A stretch of 64,000 nucleotides of DNA from G965216695 sp965216695 (GTDB taxonomy: Bacteria > Pseudomonadota > Gammaproteobacteria > Pseudomonadales > Azotimanducaceae): positions 2,170,001 through 2,234,000 of the forward strand of contig OZ244212.1 in NCBI GenBank assembly GCA_965216695.1, written 5' to 3'. Of this stretch, positions 58,231 to 64,000 are shown piece after piece. Within the stretch, counting starts at the first letter, position 1, and every line of letters starts with the position of its first letter. A program made the translations under genes and the position numbers. The notes below the pieces were generated by a model. It saw only the letters and a list, made by a program, of their open reading frames with translations. It did not search any database and was not told the origin of the DNA.

Positions 58231-59007
58231 ATGAGCGAACCAACCCAACCCGACTACCTGAACGGCAACATCGAAGGCTGGCAGGCTGACGCGAAGAACT
58301 ATGTCGCAGCCGGCGAACACGCATGGGCGTCCGAACCCGCCTGGGGTATCTGGCAGATTCCGGATACCGACGTAGGTCTTCTACCCGCCAGCATGGTCGG
58401 CAAGCGCGCGATTGAACTCGGTTGCGGCACCGCCTACGTGTCGTGCTGGATGCATCGTCGCGGGGCAGACGTCGTCGCCATTGATCCAACGCCGAATCAA
58501 CTGGCCACCGCCCGTCGTCTGCAACAGCAGCACGGTTTGCAATTCGACATTCGGGAGGGGTATGCAGAAGCCGTGCCGTTGCCAGATGCGAGTTTCGACT
58601 TCGCCATCTCTGAATACGGTGCGGCGCTGTGGGCGGATCCCTACGCATGGATTCCCGAAGCGGCCCGCTTGCTGAAACCCGGCGGCAAGCTCACGTTTTT
58701 AACCAATGCACCGCTGTTCGTGATGTGTGCACCGGACTACGACGCCGACGGGCCGGTGCGGCGAGAGCTACTGCGCCCCTATTTCGGTATGCATCGGATC
58801 GTATGGCCCGACTATCCCGAACAAACCGAATTCAATCTTCCGCACGGCGAGTGGATTGCGCTGTTGCGCGACAGCGGTTTCGCAATCGAGCGGCTGGTGG
58901 AGCTGAAAGCGCCAGCCGATGCCACCACGCGTTATCCGTGGGCCGACCCCGAATGGGCCGCACGCTGGCCGAGCGAAGACGTGTGGGTTGCGGTTCGGCA
59001 GAGCTGA
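58231..59007 (+). CDS. Class I SAM-dependent methyltransferase
   Basis: This 258-residue protein has SAM motif I AIELGCGTAYVSCWMHRRGADVVAIDPT (E-x-G-C-G-T), motif II region EGYAEAVPLPDASFDFAISEYG, and motif III ARLLKPGGKLTFL. The C-terminal part (YPEQTEFNLPHGEWIALLRDSGF) is typical of small-molecule methyltransferases. The substrate is unknown. Not related to the methyltransferase remnant at 12400 beyond the fold. Directly upstream lies repeat copy D. Confidence 0.9.
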   Translation: MSEPTQPDYLNGNIEGWQADAKNYVAAGEHAWASEPAWGIWQIPDTDVGLLPASMVGKRAIELGCGTAYVSCWMHRRGADVVAIDPTPNQLATARRLQQQHGLQFDIREGYAEAVPLPDASFDFAISEYGAALWADPYAWIPEAARLLKPGGKLTFLTNAPLFVMCAPDYDADGPVRRELLRPYFGMHRIVWPDYPEQTEFNLPHGEWIALLRDSGFAIERLVELKAPADATTRYPWADPEWAARWPSEDVWVAVRQS

Positions 59008-59031
59008 ACGCAACCTTTCTTTCGGCAGAGA

Positions 59032-59649
59032 CTACAGATTGTTTTCGTAATCGTGCGCCACAGCAGCATCCAGCGCATCGGCAGCGGCCTGGTCTGTGTT
59101 GTTATATGTCGCATACATAGCGCCGAAGGATATTCGTTGGTCCTCCGGCCATGTGTCGGGTTTCCAGAGACCGGATCGAATGAACGCCTTGGCACAGTGG
59201 AAGAAACACTCGCGCACGTGGACGCGAATAGCTAGCACCGCGGGCTTGCCATTGGCCGCCAGTCGCTCGAGCAGTGCCGGTTCGGTCGTCAATTCGGCGC
59301 GGCCGTTGATGCGCAGGGTTTCGCGCGTGCCCGGAATCATGAACAGCAGGCCCACTTCCGGGTTGGCCAGAATGTTCAGATGGCCGTAGGCGAGTTTGTT
59401 GCCCGGCCGGTCCGGAACAACCAGCGTATGTGCATCCTCCACCAGCGCAAACCCGGGCGCGTCGCCCTTTGGGGATGCATCCACCCGACCGTCGGCATCC
59501 GCCGTACACAGCACGGCAAACGGCGACCTGGCTAGGAAATCGTAAGCAAAGTCGTCCATCTGCGAGCGGTTCTTCTCCTGAAGACCCGGCACCTCGTCTC
59601 CGATCACCGCACGCAGCTGGGCTTCCGTGCGAATCACATGCTCCGACAT
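59032..59649 (-). CDS. PPOX-type FMN-dependent protein (MSMEG_1061-like)
   Basis: This 205-residue protein has a split-barrel flavin fold: LARSPFAVLCTADADGRVDASPKGDAPGFALVEDAHTLVVPDRPGNKLAYGHLNILANPEVGLLFMIPG. I recognise the layout as the MSMEG_1061-like subgroup of PPOX proteins. Its C-terminal part contains AIRVHVRECFFHCAKAFIRSGLW. It differs from the cassette-encoded PPOX protein at 9018. Probably a cytoplasmic oxidoreductase of unknown substrate. Confidence 0.87.
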   Translation of the reverse strand: MSEHVIRTEAQLRAVIGDEVPGLQEKNRSQMDDFAYDFLARSPFAVLCTADADGRVDASPKGDAPGFALVEDAHTLVVPDRPGNKLAYGHLNILANPEVGLLFMIPGTRETLRINGRAELTTEPALLERLAANGKPAVLAIRVHVRECFFHCAKAFIRSGLWKPDTWPEDQRISFGAMYATYNNTDQAAADALDAAVAHDYENNL

Positions 59650-59732
59650 CGTGTTGCCCCTTCACCTTCACCTTACGCCCCGATGCTACGTTACCTGCGA
59701 AGGCCGAACAACGCGGCCGTGCGTCGCGTATC

Positions 59733-61013
59733 ATGCGCCGCTCTATGTTTTCCAACGCACTACAACGACTGGACGCCATGCTGAGGCCGTCCGGCAAGGT
59801 GTTCTATGGCTGGTGGATCGTGCTCACCGCGGGTGGTGTGCAGTGGTTTTCCGCATTGCTGTGGATGTCGTCCTACGGCGCCTACGTCGTACTGCTTCAG
59901 GAGGAATTCCAATGGAGCAAAGCGCTGTTGTCCGGTGCGTTCGCGCTAACCCGGATCGAAAGCGGCATTCTGGGTCCACTGCAAGGTTGGCTGGTGGACC
60001 GCTTCGGGCCACGCCCCGTACTGAGCGTGGGCATGGCGCTGTTCGGACTCGGCTTCATCATGTTCAGCCAGGTTCAGTCCATTCTCACCTTCTACGGTGC
60101 GTTCTTCATGATCGCGCTCGGCGCGAGCCTCGGTGGGTATGCAACGCTCATGGTTTCGCTGGTGAACTGGTTCAACCGCCATCGCGCCACGGCCGTGTCG
60201 TGGTCGCAGCTCGGCTATTCCCTGGGCGGATTGTGCGTGCCGCTGCTGGCCATTGCGCTCGAGACCTGGGGTTGGCGCACCGTCGCCATGGCGAGCGGTC
60301 TGGTCGTGTGGTTGATCGGCTTGCCTTCAGTGCAGCTCGTGCGGCATCGGCCGGAGGACTATGGCGAACGCGCGGACGGCGTACGCGCAACCGAAGCGGC
60401 GCATGCGGATTCCGAGGAGACGGTTCACTTCACCGCACGCCAGGCGATGCGCACGTGGTCGTTCTGGTTGATCTCTCTCGGGCACGCGTTTGCGCTGTTG
60501 ATCGTATCCGCCGTGCTGGTGCACCTGATACCGCATCTAACGGAAGGGCAGGGATTCAGTCTGGTGGCTGCATCGCAGGTGGTACTGCTGCTCACGCTGT
60601 TTCAGATGGTGGGCCAGGCTGCCGGCGGTTTCATTGGCGACCGTTTCGACAAACGGCTCGTATGTGTGGGTTGCATGTTCGCCCATACCATCGGCCTGCT
60701 GGCGGTAACCTACTGGCCGAGTTTCATCGGCATTTTCATCTTCTGCGTGCTGCACGGCCTGGCGTGGGGGATCCGTGGACCCATGATGGTGGCCATCCGC
60801 GCCGATTACTTTGGCACGCGAGCGTTCGGAACCATCATGGGATTTTCGTCGCTGGTGGTGATGTTCGGTATGTCCGGCGGACCGCTCGTTGCCGGATTTC
60901 TCGCAGACCTGCACGGCGACTACCGGTTTGGGTTCACGCTGCTGGCAGGATTTGCGCTGGCGGGATCCATGTGCTTCTTTGCGGCGACGCCGCCGCCGAA
61001 GCCACAGACCTGA
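59733..61013 (+). CDS. MFS transporter, monocarboxylate-type
   Basis: From ATG 59733 the protein has 426 residues and about 12 helices. It begins with the pattern FYGWWIVLTAGGVQWFSA common in OFA/monocarboxylate-type MFS proteins. The inter-helix loop GWLVDRFGPRPVLSVG (G-x-x-x-D-R-x-G-x-R) and the equivalent GGFIGDRFDKRLVCVG are present. It probably imports an organic acid. It diverges from the PPOX gene with 83 bp between. An alternative ATG lies at 59745. Confidence 0.9.
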   Translation: MRRSMFSNALQRLDAMLRPSGKVFYGWWIVLTAGGVQWFSALLWMSSYGAYVVLLQEEFQWSKALLSGAFALTRIESGILGPLQGWLVDRFGPRPVLSVGMALFGLGFIMFSQVQSILTFYGAFFMIALGASLGGYATLMVSLVNWFNRHRATAVSWSQLGYSLGGLCVPLLAIALETWGWRTVAMASGLVVWLIGLPSVQLVRHRPEDYGERADGVRATEAAHADSEETVHFTARQAMRTWSFWLISLGHAFALLIVSAVLVHLIPHLTEGQGFSLVAASQVVLLLTLFQMVGQAAGGFIGDRFDKRLVCVGCMFAHTIGLLAVTYWPSFIGIFIFCVLHGLAWGIRGPMMVAIRADYFGTRAFGTIMGFSSLVVMFGMSGGPLVAGFLADLHGDYRFGFTLLAGFALAGSMCFFAATPPPKPQT

Positions 61014-61124
61014 CGCACGCCCGGGCCCACGCCCGCGCGCGTGAACAATAGCGCACCATTTCCTAGCTGTCGAACGACAACCCCTTGCCGCTAAACTCGC
61101 ACCACGTGTCACGGAGTAAAGCCC

Positions 61125-62576
61125 ATGTCCATTGCGTTCGCGAGTACCCACGAATTGACCCGAATGCTGCGCAACAAGGAGGTCAGCTCTCGGGAACTCA
61201 CCGAGTTGTACATTGCGCGCATAGAGCGGTTGGACGAAAAGATCAACGCGATACCAATGCGCGACTTCGACGAGGCCCTGAAAGACGCCGATGTGGCAGA
61301 TCGTCATATCGCCACGAAGGGACCGCTTGGACCGCTGCACGGCATACCCATGACGATCAAAGAGTCCTACAACGTGGAAGGCCTGCCTACCACGTGGGGC
61401 ATTCCTGATTTCCGTTACAACATCGCGGACAGTGACGCCGAGGTGGTTCGCCGGTTGCGAAGCGCAGGCGCGCACTTCATGGGCAAATCCAACGTGCCGA
61501 TGAACCTGTCCGACTTTCAGAGCTACAACGACATCTACGGCACCACCAGCAATCCCTGGGACACCAGCCGCTCCCCGGGTGGCTCGTCCGGCGGCGCAGC
61601 CGCTGCACTTGCGGCCGGGTTGACGGCACTGGAGGTGGGGTCCGACATCGGCGGCTCCGTTCGCAACCCGGCGCACTACTGCGGCGTTTTCTCGCACAAA
61701 CCCACCTGGGGCATCGTGCCGATGCAGGGGCATGCACTACCAGGCATGCTGGTGCCACTCGACCTCGCCGTAGGCGGCCCGATGGCGCGAAGCGCCGAAG
61801 ATCTGGCCCTTGCGTTGGACGCGATCGCTGGGCCGGAACCGCTGAACGCGCACGGCTGGCGGCTCAACCTGCCACGCCCGGAATACTCATCGTTGAAAGA
61901 CTTCCGGGTGGCGGTGTGGGCGGACGACCCCATAGCACCCGTAGCACAGGAAGTAGCAGACCGCGCCCATGCGCTGGCGGACCAGCTGGCTAAAGCTGGC
62001 GCAACGGTGTCGGATTCCGCCCGCCCGGCCATCGATCCACAGCAGAGCCATGCCACCTACATCTACATGCTGAACGGTGCGCTCGCGGCCGGAATACCGG
62101 ATGACCAACTCGAGGAAATTGCGTCCCACGCCGGTACCCTCGACCCCGCGGACAAGAGCGACCGCGCCAATATGACGCGAGCGGCCGTACAACGCCACGC
62201 CGAGTGGTTACACCGCAACACCGAGCGCGAGCGCCTCCGCTATGTGTGGCGCGACTTTTTTAAGGACTGGGACATATTGATCTGCCCGCCTGCGGCAACG
62301 CCGGCGTTTCTGCACGACCACTCGCCTATGGATTCCCGCGAACTGACTGTAGATGGAATTCAGCAACGCTTCTTTCAGCAACTCTGGTGGGCGGGCCTCG
62401 CCACCGTCAGTTATCTGCCGAGTACAGTGTTCCCAACCGGGCTGTCCCATCAGCAACTACCAATCGGGTTGCAGGCGGTGGGCGCAGAATTCAGCGACTA
62501 CCTATGCATAGAGTTCGCACGCCTCGTCAGCCGGGAGATGGGCGGTTTCATACCGCCCCCGGGCTTCGACGCGTAA
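61125..62576 (+). CDS. Amidase signature family enzyme
   Basis: This 483-residue protein has catalytic Lys in PMTIKESYN, the Ser-rich segment SRSPGGSSGGAAAALAAG and GSDIGGSVRNPAHYCG with the nucleophile Ser. The pattern resembles amidases acting on small amides or on fatty amides. It is related in fold to the amidase at 19229 but not a close copy. The C-terminal half is shorter than in GatA. It is a single gene downstream of an MFS transporter; joint use is possible but not shown. Confidence 0.92.
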   Translation: MSIAFASTHELTRMLRNKEVSSRELTELYIARIERLDEKINAIPMRDFDEALKDADVADRHIATKGPLGPLHGIPMTIKESYNVEGLPTTWGIPDFRYNIADSDAEVVRRLRSAGAHFMGKSNVPMNLSDFQSYNDIYGTTSNPWDTSRSPGGSSGGAAAALAAGLTALEVGSDIGGSVRNPAHYCGVFSHKPTWGIVPMQGHALPGMLVPLDLAVGGPMARSAEDLALALDAIAGPEPLNAHGWRLNLPRPEYSSLKDFRVAVWADDPIAPVAQEVADRAHALADQLAKAGATVSDSARPAIDPQQSHATYIYMLNGALAAGIPDDQLEEIASHAGTLDPADKSDRANMTRAAVQRHAEWLHRNTERERLRYVWRDFFKDWDILICPPAATPAFLHDHSPMDSRELTVDGIQQRFFQQLWWAGLATVSYLPSTVFPTGLSHQQLPIGLQAVGAEFSDYLCIEFARLVSREMGGFIPPPGFDA

Positions 62577-62599
62577 ACACGCACCAGAATCGGCCGACG

Positions 62600-63205
62600 T
62601 CACCGTCGGCTGTCTACGTTCTCGTCCCAGTTCTTCGCGCAGTGAAAGGGTCGGCCTGCTGGTGCATCCGCAAACTCAGAGTCGATCGACATCGCCCACA
62701 GCCCCGGGTTGTTGTACATGGTTTTCACGGCACCCGCGTACTGCTGCGTGCCAAGCAAGTAATCTACGATCTGATCACGCGTGGTCGCGTCATGGCACAA
62801 ACCAAACGTCGACCGGCTGTTGACCATTGCGTCGATCGCCGCTCGCGGCCCGTCGGCGAGGGCGGCGAGTTCCCGCGCAACCTGGCCCTGGTTGAAGTGC
62901 GCGTTAATCTCGGTAAGTGCCAGCTCCACCTGCTCCAGTTGCCCTTTGGCTTTTTTCAGATGCTGCAGATCATGACAATGCGTTAGTTCGTGTGCAATTA
63001 CACACGCGAGATTAGGTGCGGGTACGTTATCCGCGGGCCCGAGCCGAAGCTCCAGGCCGGCCACCGCTTCTCCATACGCACCCAGGTTCGGGTCATACAC
63101 CCCTTTCACCGATCCCAGCAGAGGATCGTTCAGAATGGCCTGGCCCGTTGTTGTCCGCAGCAACAGCTCCAGACCCGGTTTGTGCGCCTCGGGTACCGTA
63201 ATCAT
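62600..63205 (-). CDS. Protein with HExxH metal-site motif, hypothetical
   Basis: This 201-residue protein contains ACVIAHELTHCHDLQHL, a classical HExxH zinc site (H-E-L-T-H) followed by a further HD. No signal peptide is visible. The N-terminal part has ILNDPLLGSVKGVYDPNLGAYGEAV. The C-terminal half is helical with two cysteines (GLCHDA ... FHCAKN). It may be a small metallopeptidase or a degenerate one. Not recognised as a named family. It is convergent with the amidase (23 bp). Confidence 0.65.
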   Translation of the reverse strand: MITVPEAHKPGLELLLRTTTGQAILNDPLLGSVKGVYDPNLGAYGEAVAGLELRLGPADNVPAPNLACVIAHELTHCHDLQHLKKAKGQLEQVELALTEINAHFNQGQVARELAALADGPRAAIDAMVNSRSTFGLCHDATTRDQIVDYLLGTQQYAGAVKTMYNNPGLWAMSIDSEFADAPAGRPFHCAKNWDENVDSRR

Positions 63206-63434
63206 GCCGGGACAATGTGCTTCCGTTTGCGAGCCACTATGCCTTCCAGAACTCCAAGGAACTCCACACCATTAGTCCGTCCGACGCACAGTATAGAGCG
63301 GAATCGCGAGTACAAGAATCCAGTCACGGAGCGCGCACTTACCCTTACAGCGGTGCCACCGGGTCTAGCGCAACCTTGTTTACACATTTGTTAGGCCGTG
63401 TTCAGCAACCGTTGTGCTCCGGCTCGCAACAATA
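63206..63434. other. Intergenic stretch without a clear gene
   Basis: About 230 bases between the HExxH gene and the hairpin leader of a small peptide. GTTAGGC occurs once (near 63390) without a matching left box, so it is not an attC. Confidence 0.4.
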
Positions 63435-63464
63435 CCCCTAAGTTTCCGATCCGGAACTTTGGGG
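63435..63464 (+). promoter_or_regulatory. Hairpin covering a ribosome-binding site
   Basis: CCCCTAAGTTTCC and GGAACTTTGGGG can form a stem with a short loop, interrupted by one T-T mismatch. The right arm contains the GGGGG ribosome-binding sequence lying 5-9 bases before the ATG at 63470. Folding would hide the site. Confidence 0.5.
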
Positions 63465-63469
63465 GAATC

Positions 63470-63559
63470 ATGAATCTTGCAACAGTGAACCGCCTGGTAA
63501 CCATCGCGTCCGTCGGCATTCTGCTGACGCTCGTTCTGTGGGTCATGAGCCTTACCTGA
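63470..63559 (+). CDS. 29-residue single-helix membrane peptide
   Basis: An ATG after the strong ribosome-binding sequence GGGGGAA opens a 29-codon frame: LATVNRLVTIASVGILLTLVLWVMS. It contains one hydrophobic helix (about residues 8-27). Such small membrane peptides are often overlooked. The hairpin at 63435-63464 suggests controlled translation. No competing gene overlaps it. Its reality is not proven. Confidence 0.4.
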   Translation: MNLATVNRLVTIASVGILLTLVLWVMSLT

Positions 63560-63631
63560 ACCGCCATTCGCCTGTACCACGTCACGCTTCAATGCGCATC
63601 TCGCGGCCTATCTCTTGCAATTCGTCATATT

Positions 63632-63675
63632 TGGGAATATATTCCCACAATAACTAGATTGGGAATATTTTCCCA
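63632..63675 (+). promoter_or_regulatory. Pair of 16-bp palindromes at the DUF6502 gene start
   Basis: TGGGAATATATTCCCA (63632-63647, perfect) and TGGGAATATTTTCCCA (63660-63675, one mismatch pair) are spaced 28 bp centre to centre. The second ends on the A of the start codon. The arrangement fits a dimeric repressor acting on its own gene. No ribosome-binding site is visible besides the palindrome. Confidence 0.75.
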
Positions 63676-64000
63676 TGGCCGATCGGGCAACAGACCTGAA
63701 TGCAGAACAGCGCGTGCTTCGCGCCGCCATGCGCGTGCTGCGTCCACTCGTGCGCTTTCTGCTGCGCCACGGCATCGCTTCTGACGCGTTCACCGAACTC
63801 GCACGCAAAGTCTATGTCGACGTGGCCGACAAGGAATTTGCCATTGAAGGGAAGCGTCAAACCGTATCCCGCATATCGGTCGTCACCGGATTGAACCGGA
63901 AAGAAGTTGCGCGCCTACGCGAGCTCCCGGGCCCCGTCGCCGACGATGAGCTCTGGCGTAACCGCGCGCAAACGGTCCTGAGCGCTTGGTTGACCGATCC
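63675..64000 (+). CDS. DUF6502-family protein (5' part)
   Basis: The frame is open from ATG 63675 to the right edge of the window, about 108 residues. It shows the DUF6502 pattern: LRAAMRVLRPLVRFLLRHGIASDAFTELARKVYVDVADKEFA, then GKRQTVSRISVVTGLNRKEVARLREL. The second part resembles a helix-turn-helix of a transcription regulator. The start codon overlaps a palindrome, suggesting autoregulation. The C-terminal part lies outside the window. Confidence 0.85.
   Translation, partial: MADRATDLNAEQRVLRAAMRVLRPLVRFLLRHGIASDAFTELARKVYVDVADKEFAIEGKRQTVSRISVVTGLNRKEVARLRELPGPVADDELWRNRAQTVLSAWLTD

Noticed and set aside
63386..63396. GTTAGGC upstream of the small peptide
   Set aside because: No left box or arms, so no attC.

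Overview
The window looks like a chromosomal segment of a gammaproteobacterium, probably environmental or marine. The evidence is integron attC sites of the proteobacterial type, a PhaR-regulated PHA synthase locus, two WS/DGAT wax-ester synthases, a large TonB-dependent receptor, and DUF6489- and DUF6502-type proteins. I cannot assign a genus. No rRNA, CRISPR array, transposase or integrase was seen. One tRNA-Arg(CCG) is present.

Region 1 (1 to about 9.6 kb) is an integron gene-cassette array. It has about 18 recognisable, half or eroded attC sites (GCCTAAC ... GTTAGGC) separating short, mostly plus-strand genes of visibly lower GC than the rest of the window. The cassettes encode small membrane or exported proteins, a PPOX-type flavoprotein, a DUF1272 zinc-ribbon protein and two toxin-antitoxin modules (HigBA and a RelE-like/HTH pair). 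No intI lies in the window; cassette orientation puts it to the left. Region 2 (9.9 to 14.75 kb) is a block of small minus-strand genes with no convincing attC sites. It nevertheless carries homologues of two protein families found inside the array, so it looks like an inverted and eroded extension of it. A perfect hairpin at 14779-14795 marks the border with high-GC sequence.

Region 3 (14.8 to 26 kb) is a catabolic neighbourhood: two P450s, acyl-CoA synthetase, SDR, cupin, VOC protein, amidase, GST, a VIT/CCC1 metal transporter and a MuiA-like protein. Region 4 (26 to 38.6 kb) is a storage-lipid locus: PhaR, a short PhaE-like subunit, PhaC, a phasin, two WS/DGATs, two related GNATs, two related alpha/beta hydrolases, a GYD protein, a GYD-PlsC fusion and a MarR regulator. 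The hydrolase, GNAT and WS/DGAT genes occur as two paralogous sets. Three copies of a TGCA-N-TGCA motif sit upstream of genes in this locus and are candidate PhaR operators.

Region 5 (38.7 to 64 kb) holds a Rieske oxygenase, a ScyD-like protein, a di-heme peroxidase, MFS transporters, a large ATPase-LuxR regulator, a TonB receptor, enzymes and hypothetical proteins. Four copies of a 135-142 bp intergenic hairpin element lie between 49.3 and 58.2 kb. The outer stems differ between copies but stay self-complementary within each. The window ends in a DUF6502 gene whose start codon overlaps the second of two matched palindromes.
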